IMG/VR virus record: IMGVR_UViG_3300031841_001463
Span: 1-23,053 of that record
DNA length: 23,053 nt
Strand: one strand, 5' to 3'
Source: a virus
The notes beneath the pieces are model-generated. The model ran no database searches. It worked only from the letters and a program-made list of their open reading frames with translations, and was not told where the DNA came from. The position numbers and the translations under genes are program-made. Positions 1 through 7,569 of this stretch are shown piece by piece; position 1 is the stretch's first letter; every line of letters begins with the position of its first letter.

Positions 1-953
1 CCGCTACAACTTGTTTTATTATTGCCTTCATTGGCGCACCACCTGTTGACATTGATGGAATCAGAGAACCAGTATCAGGTTCCCTCCTCTATGGGAACAA
101 CATCATATCGGGAGCCGTCGTTCCCAGCAGCAATGCCATCGGACTACACTTCTACCCAATTTGGGAAGCTAGTTCACTTGATGAATGGCTCTACAACGGG
201 GGTCCATTCCAGCTTGTCGTTTTCCACTTCCTCATTGGTATCTATGCTTACATGGGACGAGAGTGGGAACTTAGCTATCGACTAGGGATGCGTCCCTGGA
301 TCTTCGTTGCTTATTCCGCTCCTGTTGCTGCAGCATCTGCAGTGTTCCTTGTCTATCCTTTTGGACAGGGTTCTTTTTCTGACGCAATGCCTCTTGGTAT
401 CAGTGGAACATTTAACTACATGTTTGTCTTCCAAGCAGAACACAACATCCTTATGCACCCCTTTCATATGCTTGGTGTTGCTGGGGTATTTGGTGGTTCT
501 CTTTTCAGTGCTATGCACGGAAGCCTCGTCACCTCCTCCCTTATTCGGGAGACTACCGAAGAGGTCAGTCAGAATTATGGATACAAGTTTGGTCAAGAGG
601 AAGAAACCTATAACATCGTCGCAGCCCATGGTTACTTCGGTCGTTTGATTTTCCAATATGCATCCTTTAACAATTCTCGGTCTCTGCATTTCTTCCTCGC
701 AGCTTGGCCAGTCGTCGGTATCTGGTTTACCGCCCTCGGCGTCAGCACCATGGCTTTCAACCTCAACGGATTCAACTTCAATCAATCCATTGTTACACGT
801 GATGGTCATGTGGTGAATACCTGGGCTGATATTCTTAACCGTGCTGGCCTCGGCATGGAAGTGATGCATGAACGCAATGCACATAACTTCCCTCTTGATC
901 TGGCTGCTGCTGATAGCACTCCTGTTGCTCTCACAGCTCCAGTAATCGGCTAA
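1..953 (+). CDS. psbA: Photosystem II D1 protein, D1:2 type (5'-partial)
   Basis: Encodes the D1 reaction-centre protein of photosystem II, a thylakoid membrane protein that binds the water-oxidising Mn cluster and turns over quickly in light. The frame is open from base 3 with no start in the window; the first whole codon corresponds to D1 residue 44, and the product ends at residue 359, the normal cyanobacterial length. Visible landmarks are Y161, D170, E189 with H190, and the C-terminal H332/E333, D342 and A344 ligands, followed by a 15-residue extension normally removed by CtpA. Residue 130 is Glu (context MGREWELS), the high-light D1:2 state. No intron interrupts the visible part. Cyanophages carry psbA to sustain host photosynthesis during infection. 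Base use is GC-richer than the tail genes (32 of 60 in bases 721-780). No intrinsic terminator follows directly. Identification is certain. Confidence 0.98.
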   Translation, partial: ATTCFIIAFIGAPPVDIDGIREPVSGSLLYGNNIISGAVVPSSNAIGLHFYPIWEASSLDEWLYNGGPFQLVVFHFLIGIYAYMGREWELSYRLGMRPWIFVAYSAPVAAASAVFLVYPFGQGSFSDAMPLGISGTFNYMFVFQAEHNILMHPFHMLGVAGVFGGSLFSAMHGSLVTSSLIRETTEEVSQNYGYKFGQEEETYNIVAAHGYFGRLIFQYASFNNSRSLHFFLAAWPVVGIWFTALGVSTMAFNLNGFNFNQSIVTRDGHVVNTWADILNRAGLGMEVMHERNAHNFPLDLAAADSTPVALTAPVIG

Positions 954-959
954 TTATTT

Positions 960-1029
960 TTCGTACGTTCAACCTTTTGGTCGCATGTTGCCTAGTCATG
1001 GAACGGGGGCTAGGTTTATCCTGTACGAA
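960..1029 (+). other. Candidate three-way RNA junction between psbA and the next ORF
   Basis: Seen by eye: TTCGTAC (960-966) pairs with GTACGAA (1023-1029), enclosing CAAC/GTTG (970-973 with 987-990) and CCTAG/CTAGG (991-995 with 1010-1014). The outer helix ends two bases before the ATG at 1032, so the fold could stabilise the psbA 3' end, be a processing site, or gate translation of the small ORF. There is no U-tract, so it is not an intrinsic terminator. Function is inference. Confidence 0.35.
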
Positions 1030-1031
1030 CA

Positions 1032-1145
1032 ATGACTAATCTCGAAAAGCGCTTCATCATTAAAAGCTACAATGAACTGACTCGTAAAGCCAAAGAGTTG
1101 CAGCTTGTATATCGAGGGACTGCTTACAAAAAAACTGTTCTTTAA
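1032..1145 (+). CDS. Small conserved-looking protein, 37 aa, YRG..Y motif
   Basis: A 37-codon ORF from ATG (1032) to TAA (1145), product starting MTNLEKRFIIKSYNELTRK and ending in LVYRGTAYKKTVL. The C-terminal LxYRGxxY pattern recalls the core of the short cyanobacterial DUF4278 family, and I recall comparable short proteins in cyanophages; both points are from memory and not searched. The N-terminal part is charged and helix-like, with no membrane segment or signal peptide. No Shine-Dalgarno sequence precedes the start, which follows the sequence GAACA as at several other starts here. It sits five bases upstream of the next small ORF, so the pair is probably cotranscribed with psbA. Function unknown. 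Confidence 0.6.
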   Translation: MTNLEKRFIIKSYNELTRKAKELQLVYRGTAYKKTVL

Positions 1146-1150
1146 TTATT

Positions 1151-1318
1151 ATGGCAACTAGAAAAAGTGCTAAGTCAATGCAATCTGATAAAGCTAGAGC
1201 CAGTGTCACTAAGATGACACCAGGTGATGATCCGGTTGTATTCAAACGTTGTGGATATTGTGGTGATAAAAAACCAGAATGTCGCAAGCAAAAGAAGTGT
1301 CTTAAAGATCTTCTTTGA
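1151..1318 (+). CDS. Small basic Cys-rich protein, 55 aa, possible zinc knuckle
   Basis: A 55-codon ORF from ATG (1151) to TGA (1318). The N-terminal half is Lys/Arg/Ser-rich; the C-terminal half holds C-G-Y-C followed by C-x5-C (residues 34, 37, 44 and 50), a layout that could bind one zinc ion. With its high basic content, a nucleic-acid or protein-binding role is possible but not shown. No Shine-Dalgarno is seen. The TGA stop is part of the first helix of a structured RNA element (1316-1361), so translation termination and the fold may affect each other. It lies between psbA and the capsid gene, a place where cyanopodoviruses carry host-derived or regulatory small genes. The family is not recognised. 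Confidence 0.6.
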   Translation: MATRKSAKSMQSDKARASVTKMTPGDDPVVFKRCGYCGDKKPECRKQKKCLKDLL

Positions 1319-1417
1319 AAATCAGTAAAGCTGACAGGAGGGTGCAAGTCCCTCCTTTTCAATTGGTTAGAGCCGGTACGCCGATACCTCTAGCCGTCTA
1401 GACGGTGGGAATAGACC
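1316..1417 (+). promoter_or_regulatory. Dense structured RNA leader upstream of the capsid gene
   Basis: Hand-folding gives a compact chain of helices. First is a 46-base three-way junction: TGAAA (1316-1320) with TTTCA (1357-1361), enclosing TCAG/CTGA (1322-1325 with 1331-1334) and AGGAGGG/CCCTCCT (1336-1342 with 1350-1356, loop TGCAAGT). Next is a hairpin of GGTTAGAG (1365-1372) with CTCTAGCC (1388-1395), bulge 1373-1375, and GTA/TAC with loop CGCCGA. Last is the perfect palindrome CCGTCTAGACGG (1394-1405), which competes with GTCTA/TAGAC (1396-1400 with 1412-1416). The GAGGG-TGCAAGT-CCCTC arm resembles a tRNA T-arm with one loop change. It may be a processing site, a weak terminator (short T run 1357-1359), or a stabilising 5' UTR for capsid mRNA. 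Structure is seen; function is inferred. Confidence 0.5.
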
Positions 1418-1471
1418 ACAAAAAATTTTTCAAACGTTTGAAGCTTGTCTAAATAATTTTACCTTTATACA

Positions 1472-2608
1472 ATGGCTTTTCAATCTTCTGTAAACCCGGC
1501 TCAGCTTACGCGCCCGGGTCAGTCTAACTCTGCGGGTGATGCCCGCGCTCTCTATTTGAAACTGTTCAGTGGAGAGATGTTCAAAGGTTTCCAGCATAAT
1601 GCAATCGCTCGCGATCTGGTTATGCGTCGGACCCTGACTAATGGTAAGTCCCTGCAGTTCATCTACACTGGTCACACAAAGGCTGAGTACCACACTCCTG
1701 GTAACAGCATTCTGGGTGATAGCAATGGTGCACCGCCGGTGGCTGAGAAGACCATCACGGTGGATGATCTGCTGATCTCCAGTGCATTCCTGTACGACCT
1801 TGATGAGACTCTTTCTCATTACGACATGCGTAGCGAGATCTCTCGTAAGATCGGCTATGCTCTGGCTCAAAAGTATGATCGTCTGATCTTCCGTGCTATC
1901 ACCCGTGGTGCACGTGCTGCTTCTCCGATCACTAAGACTAACTATGTTGAGCCCGGTGGTACGCAGATCCGTGTTGGTACTACTGCTAACGCTTCTGATG
2001 CTTATAATGCTCAGAACCTGACCACTGCTTTCTTTGATGCTGCTGCAGCTCTCGATGAAAAAGGTGTGTCTCAAGATGGACGTGTTGGTGTGCTCAACCC
2101 TCGCCAATACTATGCACTGATCCAAGAGGTCGGTAACAACGGTCTGATCAACCGCGACGAGCAAGGTGCTGCGCTGCAAAGCGGCCAGGGCATTGTTGAG
2201 ATCGCTGGTATCAAGATCTACAAGTCCATGAACATTCCGTTCTTCTCTCAGTATGGTACCAAGTATGGTACTGGTTCCGCCACTAACCCTGGTATTACCG
2301 ATCCCGGTAACACAGGTTCGTTCGTGTCTGAAGCTGTTGAAGATGCTGCTAACGATGTTACTGGCATCAACAATGAGTACGGTGAAGAGACCGAATTTGC
2401 TAACAGCTGCGGTCTGATCTTCCAGCGTGAAGCTGCTGGTTGTGTGGAAGCTATCGCTCCTCAGGTGCAAGTCACCAGCGGTGATGTCTCCACTATCTAC
2501 CAGGGTGACGTGATCCTGGGTCGTCTCGCCATGGGCGCTGACTACCTGAATCCCGCTGCTGCTGTTGAACTGTTTGCTGGCACCGCTACCAAGCCTGCTG
2601 CATTCTGA
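1472..2608 (+). CDS. Major capsid protein (T7 gp10-like)
   Basis: Encodes the 378-residue T7-family major head protein, which builds the icosahedral capsid with an HK97-type fold. Recognition rests on the overall sequence: the N-terminal MAFQSSVNPAQLTRPGQS leader, the GEMFKGFQHNAIARDLVMRRTL segment, the YHTPGN and DDLLISSAFLYDLDE blocks, and the RKIGYALAQKYD helix, all characteristic of cyanopodovirus and T7 gp10 proteins. The length is close to T7 gp10A. No shifty sequence or extended second frame suggests a 10B form. The gene has no clear Shine-Dalgarno; the ATG follows TTTATACA. It is GC-richer with many C-ending codons (31 of 60 in bases 2101-2160), like psbA and unlike the internal virion genes, which fits strong expression. 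It is preceded by a structured leader and followed by a strong terminator, so it can be a nearly separate transcript. Confidence 0.95.
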   Translation: MAFQSSVNPAQLTRPGQSNSAGDARALYLKLFSGEMFKGFQHNAIARDLVMRRTLTNGKSLQFIYTGHTKAEYHTPGNSILGDSNGAPPVAEKTITVDDLLISSAFLYDLDETLSHYDMRSEISRKIGYALAQKYDRLIFRAITRGARAASPITKTNYVEPGGTQIRVGTTANASDAYNAQNLTTAFFDAAAALDEKGVSQDGRVGVLNPRQYYALIQEVGNNGLINRDEQGAALQSGQGIVEIAGIKIYKSMNIPFFSQYGTKYGTGSATNPGITDPGNTGSFVSEAVEDAANDVTGINNEYGEETEFANSCGLIFQREAAGCVEAIAPQVQVTSGDVSTIYQGDVILGRLAMGADYLNPAAAVELFAGTATKPAAF

Positions 2609-2622
2609 TTCATCTTTATACG

Positions 2623-2650
2623 GGAGTCTCTTCGGAGGCTCCTTTTTTTT
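2623..2650 (+). terminator. Intrinsic terminator after the capsid gene (T-phi position)
   Basis: GGAGTCTC (2623-2630) pairs over eight pairs, one of them T-G, with GAGGCTCC (2635-2642) around a TTCG tetraloop, and eight T follow (2643-2650). It lies 15 bases after the capsid stop. In T7 the T-phi terminator occupies the same slot between genes 10 and 11 and lowers tail-gene transcripts relative to capsid; the same role is inferred here. Confidence 0.95.
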
Positions 2651-2684
2651 AATTCTTTATTGAGAATAAAACTCATTTACAATT

Positions 2685-3560
2685 ATGCCTTACCTTACTA
2701 CTGGCTCCACTGAGCTTAAAGCTGTTAATCAGATCCTGGCGTCAGTTGGTCAGGCTCCTGTTACTACGTTGACAACTGAAGAAACTATTGTAATTAATGA
2801 AGTCGATCGCTTTACAGGTTCTATTTCAGGAACTACACTAACTACTGAAACTGCTGACATCCCTGTTGGTACGTATATTGGTGGTGTTGGTGTAGCTACT
2901 GGTACCTCTATTGCAGTTGCTGGTGTGCAGCAAGCTACCAACCCTGTGACGTATACTTATACCATTAATATTTCACAGACAATTTCTTCTCAAGCATTGA
3001 CTCAAAATAAGGTTACAACTAGAGTTGAAACTCAAACCAACCCGGACGTTGCGATTGCACTCAACACCCTGAGGGAAGTCTCACGCGAAGTACAGGCAGA
3101 AGGCTGGTCATTTAATACAGAGTTTGATTATAAGATCACTCCTGATTCTAATGATGAAATTCTAATTTCAGACGATATTCTACAGATGGACCTTAATCGA
3201 GGTTACCCTGAGAACATTGAAAAAGATGCAGTTTTCCGTGGAGGTAAGCTGTATGATAAACAAGGACATAGTTATAAGTGGACTGCAGAAACAGTTTATG
3301 TGGATATTGTTTGGTATTATAGTTGGGAAAACATCCCTGCTCCTATCCAGGCACATATCGTAGCACGTGCTGCTGCTGTTGTGTCCAGTCGTATCATTGG
3401 TGATCCTACCCAATATCAAATCCTACAACAAAAAGAACAAGTCACCCGTTCACAAGCTATGGAGTATGAGTGTAATCAAGGTGATTATACTTTCTTTGGT
3501 TCACCTGATCATGGTAACCATTACCACGCTTACAAGCCGTTCCATACCCTTCAACGCTAA
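2685..3560 (+). CDS. Tail tubular protein A (T7 gp11-like) with inserted domain
   Basis: Encodes the 291-residue gatekeeper/adaptor that joins the portal to the tail nozzle. The N-terminus (STELKAVNQILASVGQAPVTTL) and residues 118-145 (NPDVAIALNTLREVSREVQAEGWSFN) match the two halves of the T7 gp11 N-terminal motif, which are nearly adjacent in T7 (about 196 residues). Between them, roughly residues 32-116 form an extra segment rich in Thr, Ser, Gly and Val. It reads FTGSISGTTLTT, then G-T-Y-I-G-G-V-G-V-A-T-G-T-S-I, then YTINISQTISS. This pattern is typical of short beta-rich modules repeated in phage and bacterial surface proteins. The rest is gp11-like, ending YHAYKPFHTLQR. The stop TAA shares its last base with the next ATG (TAATG), so translation is probably coupled. 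No Shine-Dalgarno precedes the start. Confidence 0.9.
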   Translation: MPYLTTGSTELKAVNQILASVGQAPVTTLTTEETIVINEVDRFTGSISGTTLTTETADIPVGTYIGGVGVATGTSIAVAGVQQATNPVTYTYTINISQTISSQALTQNKVTTRVETQTNPDVAIALNTLREVSREVQAEGWSFNTEFDYKITPDSNDEILISDDILQMDLNRGYPENIEKDAVFRGGKLYDKQGHSYKWTAETVYVDIVWYYSWENIPAPIQAHIVARAAAVVSSRIIGDPTQYQILQQKEQVTRSQAMEYECNQGDYTFFGSPDHGNHYHAYKPFHTLQR

Positions 3561-6100
3561 TGGCAGCAGTAACACAATCAATTCCTAATTTTCTTGGTGG
3601 AGTATCCCGCCAAAATGATGACAAAAAATTATTGAACCAAGTAACCGAGTGTGTTAATGGATACCCTGATGCCACTTATGGTATGCTGAAACGTCCAGGC
3701 ATGGAACACATTAATGTTCTAAAGAAAGCAAACGGTGATGCCTTTACGGAATCTGAACTAGATGGAGCAGCTTGGTTCTTTATTGACCGTGATGATGCTG
3801 GTTCTTATATTGGTGCTATCAAAGGTTCTGACATTTATGTCTGGACTAAAGATGACGGAACCTGGTGTACTGTAACTAATACTGGTTCAGCATATTTAAC
3901 TGGCTCCTCCCCTTCTGATTATCATTTTCGTAGTGTTCAGGATGTAACAGTTATTACTAATAAAACTGTTACCGCTGCAATGCAGGCAGCAAATACTTAC
4001 GTATCTAACTCTGTTGGTACGGTAAAATTAATTTCGCTTACTGCAGATTTAGATTATTCTGTAACTATTCAAGGTGAAACCTCTACAGTTACAGCCCAAT
4101 CTTCAACGACGTTTGACGATTTTCTTATTTATGATAGTGGGTCTATAAATGCTAATCATCATTTAGTAGATGCAATTCATGCTACAATTACTGCACAGCA
4201 AGCAGCAAGTAACTCAGACTTTGATGGTAAATGGTATCTAGAGGCATATACAAATAGTCTTGTAATTAAGCGGGCATCAGGTGCTAATGAAATCATTACT
4301 GATTATACACAACCGACTACCACCCCTTTAGCTTTTACTCTTTCTGCTAAAGGTGGTCCAGGTAATATCGGTATTGAGTCTTTTCTTGATAGCGTTACAA
4401 ATTCTAGCGATCTCCCTGCAGAATCTTTTACTGGACATCGTATTACAATCCTAAATTCAGCTTCTGAAGAGGATGATTATTATCTAGAGTTTAAAGCATT
4501 TGATACTACTTTAAATCGTGGTAAAGGTTTTTATGAAGAAACTATTGCACGTGATATTTCTCCAGGTCTAGATGCATCAACTATGCCTCACCAACTGGAG
4601 AACACTGGCGCTACTACTTTTAATTTTAAACCTATTACATGGGCAGACCGCTCTGCTGGTGATGATAATAGCAGTCCAATCCCTTCGTTTATTGGATATA
4701 CTATCGCTGCAACTTTCTTCTACAGTGATAGGCTAGGTATTTTGTCTGAAGATAATGTATTCCTTGGTGTCGCTAATGATGCGTTTAATTTCTTTCCAAA
4801 ATCTGCTTTAGTACAGATTGATTCAGATCCTATTGATCTAAACGTATCTAGTATCAGACCCGTTGTTTTGACAGATGTCGTACCATCTCCACAAGGTCTT
4901 CTTATATTTAGCTCTAGACAGCAATTCCAACTGTATGCAGCTAGCTCTGTAACTCTGACCCCTAGAACATCAGTAATCAGATCACTTGCTAACTATGAAA
5001 TGTCTACGATTAGTCCCGTAGATGTAGGTACATCCGTTGTATTTGTAAATACAGTGCCTGGTGTCAGTAAACTATTTAGTATGCAGCTAGGAGAAATTGA
5101 ACAGAATCCTACTGTCATTGACATCAGTAAAGTTGTATTTGAATGGATCCCAGAAACAGTAGATAATTTAGCAGCTAGCGCTCAGAATTCTGTAGTGGTT
5201 CTTATTGATAGTGAATCATCTTATATGTACTTGTACCGTTATTATAATAATGGTGAACAGGATCTATTCCAAGCTTGGACGAAGTGGCAACTGCCTGGTA
5301 CAATCCAATCTGCAAATATTATTGACGATGATTTAATTATTGTCAGTCAACATGAAGATGAGTACACTCTTAATAAGATTACTTTAGACCAAATCCCAAC
5401 AGGCAGTGTTACCGCTAAAACCAGCACTACAGATGGTAATCCTTGTCTAGATATGTTTGCTAGACCTGTCAGCCCTGGTGGTGGTGTTAGTGCAGTGGTG
5501 TATGATGAACCAAATGACATCACCAAAATCTACACACCTTATACACCAATTAGCGACAAGAAAGCTATCATGTTTTTGACTGTTCCTGAAGCTGATGTAG
5601 GTACAGCAGCAGAGATTGACGCTGACGCTGGCTACTATGCAGAAGCTTTAGAACGTACTGAATCAGGAACAAATTACCGTTACTTTGAAGTGAAAGGTAA
5701 TTTTACAGATTATGCAGATGGTATTGTAATCGGTTATGGTTATGATTTTGAGGTAACTTTACCTAAATTTTATTATAGAATTAATCAGGCTGTAGCTGAT
5801 TTTACAGCTTCATTATCTATTGCTAGGGCTAAATTTTCTGTAGGTAGAACAGGTGCAATTCAATTTAAATTAAAAGCTGAAGGTTCAAACGAGTGGAAAC
5901 CTGTTGAACATACAGCTGATGCAGATTATTACGCTGCTGATAGTAATCCTGTTAAAAATGAACGCCAATTCATTGTACCCATCCATCAACGTAATACTAA
6001 TTTTGAACTAAAAGTGACAAGTAATTTTCCGTACCCTGTGTCGTTGGTGGCAATGACGTGGGAAGGTAACTATTCTCCACGATTCTATAGGAGGAAGTAA
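3560..6100 (+). CDS. Tail tubular protein B (T7 gp12-like nozzle)
   Basis: Encodes an 846-residue nozzle protein, slightly longer than T7 gp12 (about 794). The start MAAVTQSIPNFLGGVSRQ and the following LLNQVTECVNGYPDATYGMLKRPG block are the hallmark N-terminus of the gp12 family. The C-terminal region (FELKVTSNFPYPVSLVAMTWEGNYSPRFYRR) also matches the family. Most of the chain is predicted beta-rich with many Ser/Thr, as expected for the beta-propeller nozzle that sits below the gp11 ring and holds the fibres. It starts on the stop codon of gp11 (TAATG), and its own TAA overlaps the next ATG in the same way; a strong AGGAGG just before 6100 lies within its last codons. Codon use is AT-rich. 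No truncation is seen. Confidence 0.95.
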   Translation: MAAVTQSIPNFLGGVSRQNDDKKLLNQVTECVNGYPDATYGMLKRPGMEHINVLKKANGDAFTESELDGAAWFFIDRDDAGSYIGAIKGSDIYVWTKDDGTWCTVTNTGSAYLTGSSPSDYHFRSVQDVTVITNKTVTAAMQAANTYVSNSVGTVKLISLTADLDYSVTIQGETSTVTAQSSTTFDDFLIYDSGSINANHHLVDAIHATITAQQAASNSDFDGKWYLEAYTNSLVIKRASGANEIITDYTQPTTTPLAFTLSAKGGPGNIGIESFLDSVTNSSDLPAESFTGHRITILNSASEEDDYYLEFKAFDTTLNRGKGFYEETIARDISPGLDASTMPHQLENTGATTFNFKPITWADRSAGDDNSSPIPSFIGYTIAATFFYSDRLGILSEDNVFLGVANDAFNFFPKSALVQIDSDPIDLNVSSIRPVVLTDVVPSPQGLLIFSSRQQFQLYAASSVTLTPRTSVIRSLANYEMSTISPVDVGTSVVFVNTVPGVSKLFSMQLGEIEQNPTVIDISKVVFEWIPETVDNLAASAQNSVVVLIDSESSYMYLYRYYNNGEQDLFQAWTKWQLPGTIQSANIIDDDLIIVSQHEDEYTLNKITLDQIPTGSVTAKTSTTDGNPCLDMFARPVSPGGGVSAVVYDEPNDITKIYTPYTPISDKKAIMFLTVPEADVGTAAEIDADAGYYAEALERTESGTNYRYFEVKGNFTDYADGIVIGYGYDFEVTLPKFYYRINQAVADFTASLSIARAKFSVGRTGAIQFKLKAEGSNEWKPVEHTADADYYAADSNPVKNERQFIVPIHQRNTNFELKVTSNFPYPVSLVAMTWEGNYSPRFYRRK

Positions 6101-7566
6101 TGATTGAATTTAACCCTAAAGGAGGTAGTATTCTAGATCAGGAGCTTAGCGCTTCTGGTCTGGAGATGAACATTGCACCGCTCGCTGCTTTTACGATAGG
6201 CACAACACTTTTAAGCACTGGTGCTTCTGTTTTTGGATCAATAAACGCTAGTGCTTCTGCTACAAGGCAAGCTAATTTCCAAAGAGAACAGGCTGCTATA
6301 AGCTCCCAACATGCATACGATGTTGCTGTTGCAACAAATGCCTATCTTGATGACAAAGATGCCTTTGATGAAGCGCAATATAATCAAGAAAGGGATTTTG
6401 CTTTCAATTCTTTAATGAAGGATTGGAAATACGGAAAACAAATCCATAAGTTAGAGCAACTTAATCGGATGCAGGAATGGCGAAAAAGTAAAAGGCTTGG
6501 TAGACGACAAACTCGTTTAAATGCTCAAGCTGAACGTCAAGCTATTGCACAAGAGCAAGGTGTTCTTACTGATGCATTTCTTCAACATCAATTTTCCCGT
6601 CAATCTAATCTTTCTGCTTTAAACAAGACTATTTTTGAAAGTCAACTTGCTCAGCAATCTAATATTGCTTCTTTAAATAAATCTTTTTTTGAAGGAAAAA
6701 TTGCTTTACAACAGCAAGGTATTAAACTTGAAGGTATTAAAGATCGGCAAGCTTATGGTCAAGTAGCAATTCAAGAATCCATTAACCAAATGATGGATCA
6801 GAATGCATTGCAAAAAGAATCGACAATGGTTGAAGGTCTTATTGCACAGGGTCAAGCTGAATTAGGGCAAGCAGGTAAATCTACAGCTAAAGGTATCCAA
6901 AGCACTAAACTGGCTTTATCACGTAGTTTACGCTCCTTAGATTCTGAATTATCTGGTAGGTATAAACAAGCTGCTATTCAGATGGCAGAACTTAATGCAG
7001 ACGCTAGTCTTCAAATCGCTAATGTTGAACTTGAAAAGCAACTTACTGGCGGCATGTTGGAATTTGCTCAGCAGGAATTTGAACTTAATAGTCAACGTCT
7101 TAGTGGAATGATGGCGTTTGCTCAAGAAGAATTTGCATTTAATAACCAAGTTTTGGATGCTACTTTAAATAGTGCTATCGCACAATCACAGCGTAATATT
7201 AAGGACATTATGTTGGATCGTAAATTTGCCGATCTTGACGTAGAAGCAAACATGTTACTTAAACCTAACAAGCTTCCTTATCAACCTAAACCTATGCTAC
7301 CACCCGAGCGTGAATTCCTTGAAAGTATGCGGATGGTTGTACCAGAAGTTACTGAATATAAGAGCGCATCTGATAGATTTAAAAAGCTACTTAAAAAACA
7401 AGATTCCTTTGGTGGCAGACCTGGTGAATATAGTCCTTCAAGAAATGAAGAAAGTAAGCCTTATCTTGACGATAAAGGGAAAGTTAAAAAGGGATATAGA
7501 AAAACTTATATCAAAGGCAACCTATACTATCAACATAAAAAATCCGGCAAAACTTATCTAGCTTAA
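6100..7566 (+). CDS. Internal virion protein (T7 gp14-like)
   Basis: Encodes a 488-residue protein with the features of the T7 gp14 inner-core/ejection protein. A Gly/Ala/Ser hydrophobic stretch lies at about residues 25-50 (IAPLAAFTIGTTLLSTGAS). A very long Gln/Ala-rich helical, coiled-coil-prone body follows (about 55-380), and then a Lys-rich C-terminal tail. T7 gp14 is ejected into the outer membrane at the start of infection and helps form the DNA channel; the N-terminal hydrophobic stretch would suit this. It is over twice the length of T7 gp14 (about 196), which is usual for cyanopodoviruses as far as I recall. The start is well supported by AGGAGG seven bases upstream and by the TAATG overlap with gp12. 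The gene is AT-rich (20 G/C of 60 in 6361-6420). Function is assigned from order and composition more than residue identity. Confidence 0.75.
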   Translation: MIEFNPKGGSILDQELSASGLEMNIAPLAAFTIGTTLLSTGASVFGSINASASATRQANFQREQAAISSQHAYDVAVATNAYLDDKDAFDEAQYNQERDFAFNSLMKDWKYGKQIHKLEQLNRMQEWRKSKRLGRRQTRLNAQAERQAIAQEQGVLTDAFLQHQFSRQSNLSALNKTIFESQLAQQSNIASLNKSFFEGKIALQQQGIKLEGIKDRQAYGQVAIQESINQMMDQNALQKESTMVEGLIAQGQAELGQAGKSTAKGIQSTKLALSRSLRSLDSELSGRYKQAAIQMAELNADASLQIANVELEKQLTGGMLEFAQQEFELNSQRLSGMMAFAQEEFAFNNQVLDATLNSAIAQSQRNIKDIMLDRKFADLDVEANMLLKPNKLPYQPKPMLPPEREFLESMRMVVPEVTEYKSASDRFKKLLKKQDSFGGRPGEYSPSRNEESKPYLDDKGKVKKGYRKTYIKGNLYYQHKKSGKTYLA

Positions 7567-7569
7567 CAC

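Noticed and set aside
282-884. 200-codon antisense frame over psbA
   Set aside because: It mirrors a strongly conserved gene, has no recognisable features, and all supported genes are on the + strand.
1289-1361. Canonical tRNA using the T-arm-like hairpin
   Set aside because: No D-arm or full anticodon arm can be placed between a 7-bp acceptor and the T-arm; only a shortened tRNA-like fold is possible, and the region overlaps a coding end.
1394-1420. Group I intron core (GTCTAGACGG ... AATAGACC looks like P7 halves)
   Set aside because: The two halves are only 11 bases apart, leaving no room for P3' and P8, and no matching exon interruption exists in the visible psbA or the capsid gene.
1438-1471. 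Sigma-70-type promoter (TTGAAG and TATACA) before the capsid gene
   Set aside because: The -10-like box touches the ATG, so a transcript from it would start inside the gene. Other boxes have wrong spacing.
1-1471. Syn5-type phage RNA polymerase promoter (ATTGGGCACCC-like)
   Set aside because: I scanned for this string by eye and found no convincing match; a motif search would be needed to find this phage's own promoter.
1430-2470. 346-codon open frame antisense to the capsid gene
   Set aside because: Composition is that of a shadow frame (Ser/Thr/Arg-rich, no motif). The capsid gene's codon bias explains the lack of stops.
2656-2684. Promoter with TACAAT before the gp11-like gene
   Set aside because: TTGAGA is only 12 bases upstream of TACAAT and transcription would begin past the start codon.
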